Source: Glycine soja
Taxonomy: Eukaryota; Streptophyta; Magnoliopsida; Fabales; Fabaceae
Length of the DNA stretch: 64,000 nt
Direction of reading: 5' to 3'
Assembly: GCF_004193775.1 (NCBI RefSeq)
Contig: NC_041004.1
Location: forward strand, 31,148,411-31,212,410
Below, piece by piece: positions 1 to 12,800 of this stretch. Position numbers and translations under genes: made by a program. The notes under the pieces are model-generated. The model saw only the letters and a list, made by a program, of their open reading frames with translations, was not told the origin of the DNA and made no database searches. The stretch's first letter is position 1, and each line of letters opens with the position of its first letter.

Positions 1-778
1 TTTTTATCTCAGTGTAACACCCTTCTACCTCAAGACACATACTCTTATATTATTTTCTAAATACGTTCTGAACGGAATTTAATTAAAAGAATGTATCGAA
101 TTTTAAAAAAAAAAAAAACTTATTTCACAATAAGAGTATTACATGCGAAATATTTTTAAACTTAAATAAAACAGATCAATAAAAAATGTAACTCCATATT
201 AAACAAATTTTGACGCTCCAAAGTCCTTACGAACCATATTAAATAAAATATGGTAAAAAACTACTCATTAACTTAATCTTTAGATAAATGAATAAAACTT
301 GTATCCCAATGTTACATTATTTCAAAGCATTCATAATCCTAAAATTAATAGTAATATAAAGTGAAGACCTAAGCTTCTCACGTAATATTATTATCATAAC
401 CTTACACAGACTTAACTGCAAGAGTGACATTCAGCCTCAAACAAAAACAAGATAAATAGATGAGGAGTATACATCTCACAATAAATTTAAAACATTAAGG
501 AAGTTGCAAAGATATAAGATACATTTATAAACAATTACATTCCACAACACAAACATGCCGCATCAAAATCATACATTCCATACACAAAGTCACACACGAA
601 ATACGATGCACAATATTAGACCCATAGACTTGTATGCATGTGGTACCATTTTGAAAAATACTGTGAATGTAGCCCGAAAGTCCATGCATTCAACAAATTG
701 TCACACAATGTGCACCTCAACATTATCACTCTCATCGGGATGACACCATTGGTGGCGCATTAGGGTGTGTTTGCCTTC

Positions 779-1493
779 TGATGAGGACCAACCCAGGAGC
801 ATGGACCTTGAAGCAGAGCATGGATTTGACAAACTAATCACAAGAACATGTGCTAAGAAAATGGTGAATGAAGCTCAATCGAAAATGGAAAACGTGAAAC
901 CCAAACCCAAATTGGTCAACTACTTGAAGAATAAGGAAAATGAGCTAAGTTGAAGAAAAGACCCAAGAATAAATCTCATTTGTCATTTGGGCTCAATAAT
1001 TTCGCTTGGATTTTTTTTATCAAAATAATGGACTGAAGTTTATTTTTCTTTATTTTATAATTTTTAGTCAGGAATAATATTAGCGGGTGTTGGCTTGCTT
1101 ACAAATATTTAATAGCCACTAACTTGGAATAAATTTTGTCATTAAGAGTTTAATTACTAGTAGGAATTATTGGCATGCCTTAGGACAACTATATGTATCT
1201 CACAATTTTATCAATGAAGACACTTAGGTTTTGGTGAAATCAAAATTTAGCTTTGTGCTAAGTGTGAGAGAATTGTTCTCTCTTGGTTCTTGTAGAACCC
1301 TGAATTTTTATCAAAGAATTTATATTCTTTGTGGTAAATTCTCCTCAACTTATCACTCCTTAGGGATTTTGGCATTGTTCATTCCCATATTTCTTACCTC
1401 AATCCACTTTTCCTTTTCTTCTACAAAATTTTTCTTTAATTTTTGGGTATGTTAAGATGCTGAATTTTCATCAATGAAAAGGGGTTCTAATCA
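779..1493 (+). repeat. 5' LTR of the non-autonomous element
   Basis: It begins TGATGAGGAC and ends close to the tRNA-Met primer site. It matches 3161-3802 along its length except for an extra segment around 1110-1195 that the 3' copy lacks. Confidence 0.75.
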
Positions 1494-3146
1494 TTTGGTA
1501 TCAGAGCAAGGTTCAGCATTAATTTATTCATCAATTTACGTGCCTGACCATGGTATAAATTTCAATCTAGGTGCTTGCGTCAAATTCTGGTATTATGCTA
1601 AATCTATTGTTGCCAATTCTATGTTTTCAGTGTCTTTTCATTTGTGTGCCAATTGCATATGCCACAAACATAATTTTGTGCACCAATTTTAATTCATTCA
1701 ATGCCTTTGATTTGATTGGTTATTCCATTCACACAATTTGTGAATTAAAGTTGCCAACAAAAAAGTGAAGTGGTGCATTTTGTCACTTTGTGCCAAATTG
1801 TTCGGCGCGTCAATGAATTTTGATTTCCATTTAGGAGTGACTTTTCTTTTGTACATGAAGGACACAAGATCAAACTTGCACCACTTTCACCTAAGGAAGC
1901 AAGTGAGGATCAAGCTAAATTGGGAAAGAAAATAGAAGATGAGAGAAAAGAGGCAAAAGAAAAAAAAAAAGAAACAAAAGACAGAGAAATGAGAGAGAAA
2001 AAAGAGAGTGAAAAAGAGACAACAATAGATAAAGAGAAATGTGAATATTCTTTTTTTTTAATCCTTTGTTTGTTTGTGAAGATTCTTTGTTCAAGGGATT
2101 TCAAGAAGAGCTTCCATGTTCAAAATTTAAAATTCCATGTTCTAGTTCATTGTTTGATGATGAAGTCCCTCATGTGAAGAATGAGAATGAAGATGAGGTT
2201 TCAATAGAGGAATGCAAGACTCTATTTCTTTCTTCTAATTTGGATGATGAGATTAATTCTTATTGTAATTTTGTTTGTGTGTCTAACCATGCAAATTTTT
2301 TTGTTTTAATGCCTAAGGAAGAATTGTACATTAAGGATCAATGCGCAAGACAATTTGGAGAAGAGGTTGATGCACATGAGGATCAAGGTAGCCATTGGGG
2401 GGAGAAGATTTTGAATCATCTCATCTCTAGGCCTAATGTTTTGATTGAAATACAACCTGTGTTAATTCTTGATTTGCATGATACAAGATGTGCTTAATGC
2501 ATATGATTTGGATGATATTGTTTTAGGTGATGGTGCCATGTCTTTGAGTTCTGAGATTAATGCACATTATTTGGAATTGTGTGATCATGAAGAGTCTTCC
2601 TCTATGTGGTTCGTTATTTATGAAGAAACTGAAAAATTATGAGTTCTATAGGCATGAACAACATATGTTGAAAGATGTTACATTTTGTGTGCCTAAATCT
2701 TTATTGCTGCATGGATTAGAGGAACCCATGATGAAAGTGTTATGTTGCATGGATTTTCCTTTGGAACTTACATGGAACATGAAACACTCAAGTGTTTCGG
2801 TGGATGTATTGTGCATAAAAGGGATAAATTTAAAGATTATGTTCATGGTTTGAATATGCCCTTGCTTGTTCATAATTTGCATTGGGTTCACTTGGCTATG
2901 AAATTTGTGCTAAAGTGCCTAAGATCCAAGAGAGGAAAGCATTTCCATATAATATTGTATAGTAGTTTCCTTGTCCTTGTATTTGATATAGGAGGATGGA
3001 TAGGTAAGCACATAAATAATAAGAGAGTTTCCCATTTTAAGGAATTCAAGTCTCTTTAGAAGTAGGATTTTCTTTTCATTGAAACTAATACTTTGTTTTC
3101 TTGTGTTACAGGTGCAGATGGCTTCAATTTGAGGTTGAATTCACTC
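1494..3146 (+). other. Internal region of the non-autonomous element, no recognised gene
   Basis: AT-rich with a Lys/Glu-rich low-complexity stretch near 1920-2040. Short open frames at 2066-2497 and 2742-3059 show no family I recognise and no retroviral catalytic motif. It may be decayed or a never-coding cargo. Confidence 0.5.
1496..1507 (+). other. Primer binding site (tRNA-Met)
   Basis: TGGTATCAGAGC lies 2 bases after the 5' LTR. This is the usual initiator tRNA-Met complement of plant LTR retrotransposons and it fixes the element's orientation as +. Confidence 0.85.
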
Positions 3147-3160
3147 AAAGAAGGAGGGCA

Positions 3161-3802
3161 TGATGAGGACCAACTCAAGAGCATGGACCTTGAAACACAG
3201 CATGGATTTGATGGACTAATCACAAGAACACGTGATAAGAAAATGGTTAATGAAGCCCAACTTAAAATGGAAAACATGAAGCCCAAACTCAAATTGGTCA
3301 AGTGCTTGAAGAATAAGGAAAATGAGCTAACTTGAACAAAAACCCAAGAATAAATCTCATTTGTCATTTGGGCTCAATATTGTCATTTGGATTTTTTTTA
3401 TCAAAATAATGGGCTGAAATTGATTTTTCTTTATTTTATAATTTTTAGTCAAGAATAATATTAGTAGGTGTTGACTTGCTTACAAATATTTAATAGACAC
3501 ATATATGTACCTCACAATTTTATCAATGAAGACACTTAGATTTCGATGAAATCACAATTTAGCTTTGTGCTAACTGTGAGAGAATTGTTCTCTCTTGGTT
3601 CTTGTGTAGAACCCTAAATTTTTATCAAAGAATTTCTATTCTTTGTGGCAAATTGTCTTTAACTTAGCGCTCCTTAGGGATTGTGGCATTTTTCATTCCT
3701 ATTTCTCACCTCAATCCACTTTTCTTTTTCTTCTAGAAAATTTTCCTTTAATTTTTGGGTCTCTTAAAATGCTGAATTGTGATCCATGAAAAAAGGTTTT
3801 CA
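3161..3802 (+). repeat. 3' LTR of the non-autonomous element
   Basis: It starts TGATGAGGAC immediately after the purine tract ending at 3160, which gives a firm left edge. The right edge (ttttca at 3802) is set by alignment to the 5' copy and is accurate to a few bases. Confidence 0.75.
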
Positions 3803-5495
3803 TTACCTTGCAAGGATACTCCAACACATGTGATCAATATGAGCTTAAAGGAGATTCCAAACCGTTACACCCCTAAGGTGAGAGTCATGTGTCAACTCAT
3901 TCATGACCTCCCCGGTTAGATTCATAAATGTTCTTCACTTTAAAACACATATGCACAACATAATGCATAGTTCATAGACAATATGCACATGGTTTATTTT
4001 GAATTTTCTTGGAGATTCCTATCCCGCAAGGATTAGGTTCTCCTAACATTTTTCACAATGCATACGCATATCATGGCATATTATTTTAAAAATACTCGTG
4101 GATATCATGCATTCATTCGCAATATCAATCATGAGCACATTCACTCATTTATACAACAATATCATCACATCACTTCATTCGTCAAATCATAAGTACAAAC
4201 ATCATGTATTGTACTACCACTCATTATGATATCAATATTACATATTCATTTTTTCTCATACATTACTATGACCTTTATAGAGTATAATAATCATATCCAG
4301 AGTTCTACTAATCCTATTAAGTTGGTTCTTAACTCTTTAGAAAGATAAGACAGTTATCTACAACTTTTATGTTAACCTCAAAATCCCTTTCAATGATTTA
4401 GAAACCTAAAATTAGGAAATATACAAACTGACTGCATGATTCTAACAATTTAACCTTTACTCACTAAAATTGCAATATCTGGAGTTATATAAATCTTTTT
4501 TGAGTGAAATCAAATCCCTTAGCTAGATCACATCCAGGGATACAAATCTTATACAAAACACAAAGTCTAATTCTATCATCTAAGTACATATTTTGATGTT
4601 CTATGTTAACATTTTCTATTAAAAATCAGTACTTGCGTCCAACATCAATTATCAAAATCAATTTCAAGAATATCAAAATGGCAAAACATCAAAATATCCA
4701 ACAATCAAATTCACCTAAATCATATCAAAACAAAGTGCTTTAGGGTATTCACAACCCATCCCAAAAAATAAACTTGTTATAATTATAAACCTAAGATTAT
4801 ACAATCTACCCATGACTCATTACCACTCATACAGCAAAAGAGAAAGAAAGAACCCACTCCGAGAGAACCCACTTCGAGTAACTTCAAATGAAGCAATTCA
4901 TCAAAAAGGAAAAGGAATACAATCTCACGACCCCTCCCTAGAACGCATTGACTCAATGGCTTCGTCCACCACAATCTCTACGACAACTCTTGCTATGGCA
5001 AAAGCTTGATTGTGATTTAAAAGATAATCTCAAGTCATCTAAAGTCCCTGAGTTCAAAAACTCAAAGGGGAAATATAAAAATATTGACTTTGAGGGACTC
5101 TGCACCTATTGTTAAGCCCACTTAATTCTTTGGTGCATATAAGGCTTGTTGGTCTCCTCTATATATAGGGGAAGAAAGAGATTCATGAGGTTATTTTGTC
5201 CAATGTGGGACTTAGGAACATTTTTCATGATCAAGTGACCTACTTTGGAACTTATTTTCTCTAAGATAGAAGTTGATTTTGCTTTCTAAGGTGTATGAAT
5301 GAATTGTAGTTTTTTAAGCAAGCTTTTCCAACAATGCAAACAACACCTTAAATGAACAACTATAACTCAAGATATGACATGATCTTTCCAAGGTTGTCAT
5401 CATAAAATGAATACTTACAATTTTCAAGCACTTTAACTATCAGAAGTTCATTTAATACTCTTATAACACCAAATATAATAGAATAGAATAAAGAT

Positions 5496-5600
5496 AACAA
5501 TAATAATAATAATAATAATAATGTACATAAAATACACACATGTATAGGAACATACTATCACAACACAAGTACAAGCTTAGGACAAAATCAATAATACACA

Positions 5601-5638
<38 letters not shown>

Positions 5639-5640
5639 TT
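5496..5640. repeat. Two (TAA)n microsatellites
   Basis: Trinucleotide TAA/AAT runs at about 5499-5522 and 5600-5636, separated by about 80 bp of AT-rich DNA, near the right end of the candidate solo LTR. Confidence 0.9.
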
Positions 5641-5769
5641 TATAAAAAATATAATAGAAAAGTTCTAATAAGAGTTCTTTTTATGGTATGTTACTAGTAT
5701 TCAAAATATTGGGGTGCTACATACAAAGTATTCAAAAAACACGCATAGTCCTAGCTAACTATAGTAACA

Positions 5770-5985
5770 ATATCGTGTCATCTATTTCAAATTCACATTA
5801 TCTATTAGTTACAACAATCCCTTATCATGTCATGTATTTCAAATTCACATTATCTACTAGTTACAACAATGTTATCATATCATGTATTTTAAATTCTCAT
5901 GATCTACTAGTTACAGCAACCTTATCATGTAATGTATTTTGAATTTACATTATCAACTGGTTAGCTTACTTGTATGTATTATGTG
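5770..5985. repeat. Tandem repeat, unit about 50-52 bp, four diverged copies
   Basis: The phrase tatttcaaattcacattatc followed by an 'actagttacaacaa'-like phrase recurs with starts near 5781, 5833, 5883 and 5933. The last copy is the most diverged. No coding meaning was seen. Confidence 0.75.
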
Positions 5986-6620
5986 TTTTGAATTGTCAAA
6001 ATATAATAATAATATAAATTATATTAAGATGATTAATCCTAAAAATGATATTTTAGTAAACTTTATATTATTATGTTTGTGTTGTTCATTATTGATCAAA
6101 CAATACATATGATAAAAAAATTATCTTATAATTCAAGTATTTGTTTTGTATTGTTCTCTTTATCCTATACCATATTCCATAACAAATGTAACTTTAGGTT
6201 TCTAGAGAGTTGTCATGATAAAACTTAGACAATATTTTAAATGGAAAAAATGATAGTCATATAGAACTAACTTTAATAAAAAGAAAGAAAATATTTTATT
6301 AATGACCAAAATATAATTTTTTTTTGCAGTATATACTATTTTTTAAAAAAAAATTTACGTCATTATGTCTCATTAAAATTGATCGAGAATTTACTTTTTT
6401 GCGTCTCCATTTAACCTACTGAGCAGTCTGCACGGAGTGGTTAAAAAATTTATTTTCTTGTTTAGATTCAAATGCAAGTTTAGGGAAAGTTTCATCATTC
6501 ACACTTCACAGGACAAAATCGAACTTTTATAGATAAAGAAAATATCTCAACTTCCTATACATCTACCCTACGCGTCGCTCAATCAAAGCTCATAAATATC
6601 CTCCGCACTTTCTCTTTTTT
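5986..6620. other. Intergenic DNA upstream of CER1-like gene A
   Basis: AT-rich, with several A or T runs. Apart from the promoter listed separately, I see no gene or repeat boundary here. Confidence 0.6.
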
Positions 6621-6625
6621 TGCCA

Positions 6626-6636
6626 CTATAAATATA
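6626..6636 (+). promoter_or_regulatory. TATA box of CER1-like gene A
   Basis: The sequence ctataaatata lies about 80-90 bp upstream of the gene A start codon at 6717. That predicts transcription starting near 6660 and a 5' leader of about 55 nt. No other promoter motif was assigned. Confidence 0.6.
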
Positions 6637-6716
6637 TACTCCTTCTAATTACATCATATGCACAAATCTTTGGTGCTCCTTCGGTCTCTTATCCTAATTA
6701 AGTTAGTGCAAAGATT

Positions 6717-9700
6717 ATGGCTTCCAAACCTGGCATACTAACCAATTGGCCCTGGAAGCCTCTCGGGAGTTTCAAGGTTAAATTATTAATTATTTTGAAC
6801 TATTTTTTCATATTTAATTTTTAGCTAAATTTAATATCTCTATTTTTCTTAGTATTTTTCATCCCTTTGTTGCTTTATAATAGCTGATGCCATTTACTGT
6901 TACAGTTGAGGTTTTGAGAGGCTTCTAAAACGTTATAGTTATGAAAAAATATTAACCAATGCGGTGCCAAAATTATAATCACGAGATATGGTTGCATAGA
7001 TCTCCAAAAAGTTAATATTACACTCACAATTTCTTGTTTGAGAACGAAATTTGAAACTTTGATATGAAAATCACAATACAAGATTTATTTAATTACTACA
7101 ACCATAATCTTTCTCCTGAACAATCATCCAGAATTTCCTATTATATTCATTAATTAATTCAACACATGAAATGATGGTGATTTTGATGCTGCCATAACAG
7201 TGGGTGATTTTGACACCATGGATTGCACACAGCACTTACTCTTTCCTAGTGAGTGAGCCAAAGGAGAGGGACCTTACTTATTTCCTCATCTTTCCTCTTA
7301 TGATGGTGAGGATGCTGCATGACCAAGTTTGGATCACACTTTCTCGCCATCGAACTGCCAAAGGCAAAAACAGAATTGTTGACAAGGGCATTGAGTTTGA
7401 ACAAGTTGATCGAGAAAGCAATTGGTTTGTGTGCTTACTATCTTTATCATTTATTCTATTATTTTTCATAATTACACACACACCCACCCCCCCCCCCCCC
7501 CCCCCCCCCCACACACACACATATCCACAAGGGTTTTAAAAATGATTCCTAATCATGATTTTATTCGGAATGGCATGTGCATTTTTAAATTGTAGTTTAT
7601 AAAAGTATTTTAATAGTTGGTCTCAAACATTGGGAAGAAAATAAACATGATATCAAACACTCTCAAAGTTTTTGATTTTGAGATCACTGTGATGTGATTG
7701 TAATTAAAATTGCATCGACTGCAATTATATGCAATTTCTCGCAATATAAAGTATTGCAATGAAAATTATAAGTGCAACCTAATTTAAAATCGGAATCTTC
7801 TATATGTAATGAACCTATTATTTCTCTTGATTTTCTTTCGATCTTAATTATTATGTAAATGAAACTCTTTTGCAGGGATGACCAGATCTTGTTCAATGGG
7901 ATCATATTTTATATAGGCTATATGTTAGTTCCAGAGAGTTCTCACATGCCCTTGTGGAGAACAGATGGTGTACTTATTACTGCTCTTTTACACGCTGGAC
8001 CAGTGGAGTTTCTTTATTACTGGTTACATAGGGCACTTCATCACCACTTCCTCTACTCTCGCTATCATTCTCACCATCATTCTTCCATTGTCACAGAACC
8101 CATTACTTGTAGGTTTTCCATTTTCTTTTTGTAGTAGTAATTAATTTACTTTTTTTTTAGTCCATCAACACAATCAAAAATATAAAATTTTAATTAAAAA
8201 AATACTTAATTTATTGTATAAAAATACATAAATTAATCAGTGTTGGTCTTTTTAAATAATTTAAAGCGATATATAATGTGTTTAATTACTTTTTTTTCAA
8301 AAAGCAAAATGAATATCACTACTTAAGTAAATAAGCTTAATCTTATCATCACAAGACATGCCAAAGGTTAGCATAAAATACAACCAGAAAATGCACAAAA
8401 TAATGAAAAATGATTTTACATCATGGGTCTGTAAACACACAATAAAAAAATGTGTTTTAATTTATTTTATGATAAACCAACACTTGTATAGTAGGAAAAT
8501 TTTTAAAAAATCCTTTTTAAAAAATATTATAAGTGTTTTTTAGAGTATTCAATAAGGAATAAAAATAAAATAAAATAATATGAAAAATACTACCAATGTT
8601 CTACTTTAGTTTTCAAGGCAATTTCAATATTATTTATAAAATAATTTATTGAATGGTTTTTAAACTAATGTCCCTGAGTATTTGATAAAAAAAAATGTAA
8701 GTACAGTAGGAAATTCAAACGGGTTATTTAAGATATTAACTAAAAAACAAAAACTTTATGTCATAAGGAGAAACCATATATTAATAATATATTTTTGTGA
8801 TGAGAAATGTATTTTAGATCCTATTCTTTCGGTCAAACGTGGTTAAGGTTTTTGTATTTTTATATCGATAAATTTAATATTCAAACTTTAAAATATATGT
8901 AGATTTAGGTTCTACTAATTAGTTATTTATTTAAATAAAAAATCTGATTCAAAAATAAATATTAAATTTACACACTTTTTAAAAATTGAAAACACAATTC
9001 ATCAATATATAAATATTAGGATGTTCATTGTGTTTGATGACACACACACATTATTAATATTAGGATCACGAATTCTTGTGACGATTTTTTTAAAAAAACT
9101 ACATATAAATTGGCTCACGATTTATTTTAAATTTTCTTGTAGTGTTTACATAAAATTTATTTAATGCATATCTTTAAAAGCATGATGTTAATGGGCGAGT
9201 TATTGCCTTTTTCTCAACATATTGGCATGGAAAGTTTTAATTTTGTGACATGGACCACATAAATTTAAAAAATAATTATGTCCTATTCGGCAAGGCATGC
9301 GACTTTAATTAATAAAAGAAACAATTAATTCTCGGGAAAAAATTATAGCTATTCCACACTTCAAAACATTAAAAAAAAAAAAATAGATACATATGTGCAC
9401 TAATTAATTGAGTTCTTCAATTTGGCAGCTGTGATCCATCCATTTGCTGAGCACATAGCCTACTTTGTGTTATTTGCCATTCCATTGTACACAACTGTGG
9501 TTACAAGAACAGCTTCTATAGCATCATATGCTGGTTATCTCGCATATATTGACTTCATGAACAATTTGGGCCACTGCAATTTCGAGTGCATTCCAAAGGC
9601 CATCTTCTCAGCATTTCCCTTCCTAAAATATCTCATGTACACACCATCGTAAGTTTCTACTACCTCTTAACCCTCTCCATCATATTTTATTTGTGTTAAT

Positions 9701-9788
9701 AAAATATACAATACTAAAGATTCGTGTTTATGTATTATTAAAAAAAAAACGCATATATATTTCCTTAGTTTGCTTATCTTTAGAAATG

Positions 9789-9844
<56 letters not shown>

Positions 9845-12800
9845 CTATAAGTGCTAGGTAAATGGTAAGGACGAGCTAGTACTGACACTATGTTAAGAAC
9901 TCTCTCATATCTTGTGACATGTTATATATTCAAAAGTTAATTAGTAAAGTCATTAGTTTATCCGTTATACATATTAGTATCTTAATTGAAGGTGATCAAG
10001 AGTTTAATTAAGATTAAATTTTATAACAACTACAAGAAAAAAAAATTATTATTGAACTTCTCATTTAATTTAGTTTTCATGTTATTTTTTACTCAATATT
10101 TTAAAAAATATCAGGGATAATAAAAAAACCGTTACGTGAAATATGCATGTTCTCTTAAGTTAAAAGAATGTACTTTAAACTTAATTATTATTAATTTAAC
10201 ATAATGTTCTCAACTCGTGTGTTTCAGCATTGGCACACCACGTTGTGTTTGGTGTAGGTAACATTCCACATCGGATAAAAATGAAAAAGTTAAACACCAT
10301 ATGAGTGAGGAGAAGACTCATAAACTTGAGTCTCTTAAGGTATCTTGAAAATAAAAGAAAAAATAAATTCATCAAACAATTAAATCAACTTTTATTTAAT
10401 TTTAAAAACTTAGTTGTGCAAAAAATCAGTTAAATATTTAAAATTAATAAATATTGTTCAAACTAATTTGAAAGTACCAATGGGATTAGGACTAGTCTTC
10501 CACAATGATGAATCAAGGTTTCAATTTTCGTTAGAAGAGATATTTTCATTTAGTTTTTGACCATTCTTTGAATAAATTAAACTATGAAGAAGGAGAACCT
10601 TGAAAAAAAAATTATTTTGAAAGTTTTTTTACAAAACTAATTTGAACGTTGAAACAGTATTTTAAGGTCATATATTTGGTTATCTGTATATAGAAGATAG
10701 GACAAGATAAGTTATTATTTCCTATTTCTATCTATTTTACAAAACTCGTTCTGTTAGTGCATTTCATTCCAAAAATTATCCATTAAAGGCGGAGCAAGGA
10801 GGATAGGAGAGAGAAGAAAAAAAATATCTTTGACCTTTCATCTAATACTTAGAATCGTCATCTTTATATTCATTCGTTCTTTTTTAATTGTTAGAGTTTT
10901 CAAAAAAAATATTTATATCTATCTCTGTTTAAAAATTTAAGACCATACAAATTATTCTTTTATATATAGATTATGTCCTTACTTGTTATCTAATCTTTAA
11001 TTCATTTAATTTATACATATATTTATTGTGGAGTGAAAAAAAATAGAACAAAAACTCTACAAATTAGTATTTTATTAAAATTAAGAAATATTATTTCATT
11101 TCTTAAGTTTTAGAAAAGAAGCTTAAAAGACAAACATAGAAAGATACCGAGGGAGTATAACTTACAAATTCTATCCACAAATCAGTAAATGATTTTGATC
11201 CTTTTTTATAAGTTTCTTAAAAATCAATATTATCCTATTTTCGAGTTGTTCATTAAAGTATTAATTGAAGTGTAGGTATCGTACAGTGAGTCAAGTTATA
11301 GTACTAACAATCCGCAACAGGTGGCTTCAATGCATTGGTAACACATTAATGAATTAATTAATGTGAACAAACGATCGACATTAATTAGTTTGAAATTAGC
11401 GGGACTAATTTAATTCAGTCGTTGTACAAAGCTAAGCATAGTACGTAGTACACGTACTAAACATTTCCAAACATTGACATCTACCCAACATTCAGTCGTT
11501 GCATGTGCTTAATCCCTTGGTTATTGACCTTAGTTTTCAAATTCTGGTGGCAATTGTTGATAATATAATATCTTTTCTTTTTAATATGAGAGATTTTCTA
11601 CTCACCAAAAAAGAAATATGAGAGATTTTTTCAATAAATTGCTGAAAAGGAAATATATACTTATACAACAACAACAACAACAACGCCTTATCCCACTAGG
11701 TGGGGTCGGCTACATGGATCAACTTTCGCCATAATGTTCTATCAAGTATCATACTTCTATCCAAATCATTAAGTTCGAGATCCTTTTTGATAACCTCTCT
11801 TATAGTCTTTTTGGGTCTTCCTCTGCCTCGAATTGTTTGCCTTCTCTCCATCTGGTCTACTCTCCTCACTACAGAGTCTACCGGTCTTCTCTCTACATGC
11901 CCAAACCACCTAAGTCTATTTTCCACCATCTTCTCTACAATAGGCGCTACTCCAACCCTCTCTCTAATAACTTCGTTTCTAATTTTATCCTGTCGAGTCT
12001 TACCACACATCCACCGCAACATCCTCATCTCCGCTACACCTACTTTATTCTCATGTTGGCTCTTGACCGCCCAACATTCTGTTCCGTACAAAATCGCCGG
12101 TCTTACCGCAGTCCGATAAAACTTTCCCTTTAGTTTGATCGGTACCTTTGCATCACATAACACCCCCGATGCTTTTCTCCATTTCATCCATCCTGCTTGA
12201 ATGCGATGATTCACATCCCCTTCAATTTCTCCATCATCCTGTATTACAGACCCAAGATATTTAAACCGTGTGACTTGAGGGATAATATGGTCTCCTATTT
12301 TCACCTCTGAGTTAGAAACCCTCCTTCTTTTGTTGAACTTACATTCCATATACTCCGATTTGCTTCTGCTTAGGCGAAAACCATGTGTTTCTAGAGCTCG
12401 TCTCCAAGTTTCCAACCTCTCATTCAACTCCTCCCTCGACTCTCCAAGGAGGACTATGTCATCTGCAAAAGGCATGCATCTCGGCGCTATCTCTTGGATT
12501 TGTTCCGTGAGGACATCCAGAATTAAGGTAAAAAGGTAGGAGCTAAGGGTTGACCCTTGATGCAAACCAATTGTGATGGGAAAATCGTCTGACTCTCCAC
12601 CCTGTGTCCTAACACTAGTCGATACTCTATCATACATATCTTGGATAGCTCGAATATATGCAACCCTAACCCCTTTCTTCTCTAGAGCTTTCCACAAAAT
12701 CTCTCTAGGCACTCTATCATACGCTTTCTCCAAGTCAATAAAAATCAAGTGCAAGTCTTGTTGGTCCATGCGATATTGCTCCATCACCCGCCGTAATAAA

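Larger units (their letters stand above)
779..3802 (+). mobile_element. Non-autonomous LTR retrotransposon (about 3.0 kb)
   Basis: Two long direct repeats (779-1493 and 3161-3802) flank about 1.67 kb of internal DNA. A primer binding site TGGTATCAGAGC (1496-1507, initiator tRNA-Met type) follows the left repeat. A purine tract (3147-3160) directly precedes the right repeat. No protease, integrase or reverse transcriptase is visible inside, so it would depend on another element. The largest internal open frame, 2066-2497 (143 codons), resembles nothing I recognise. The repeats differ by many substitutions and a gap of about 70 bp, so it is old. Target duplication is unclear (ccttc before, ccttg just after). 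Confidence 0.75.
13..5721 (+). mobile_element. Candidate solo LTR of a Gypsy-type element, split by a nested element
   Basis: The left edge reads TGTAACACCC and the right edge GGGGTGCTACA, the imperfect inverted ends typical of large plant chromovirus LTRs. Removing the nested element at 779-3802 leaves about 2.7 kb, a plausible LTR length. A TATA-like stretch (ctatatataggggaag, about 5158-5173) sits some 550 bp before the right end, as expected for an LTR promoter in + orientation. No primer binding site follows 5721, no polypurine tract precedes 13, and I could not find a clean 5-bp target duplication. The call therefore rests on termini and layout only. Confidence 0.35.
9649..11664 (+). 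other. Intron 4 of gene A, part upstream of the LINE
   Basis: AT-rich intron DNA. The only structured item seen is the TA microsatellite near 9789-9842. No gene was found. Confidence 0.6.

Noticed and set aside
1496..1507. tRNA gene fragments at TGGTATCAGAGC sites
   Set aside because: They directly follow LTRs and match only the tRNA 3' end complement, so they are primer binding sites. No cloverleaf was seen.
1920..2177. Lys/Glu-rich 85-codon frame as a gene
   Set aside because: Low-complexity purine tract inside the non-autonomous element; no domain and no splice or promoter support.
9667..9888. 73-codon frame with an Ile-Tyr repeat
   Set aside because: It is translation of the (TA)n microsatellite.
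11700..12133. Open frames on + within the LINE (139 and 98 codons)
   Set aside because: They lie opposite the RT frame, which has full domain motifs. These are antisense shadows.
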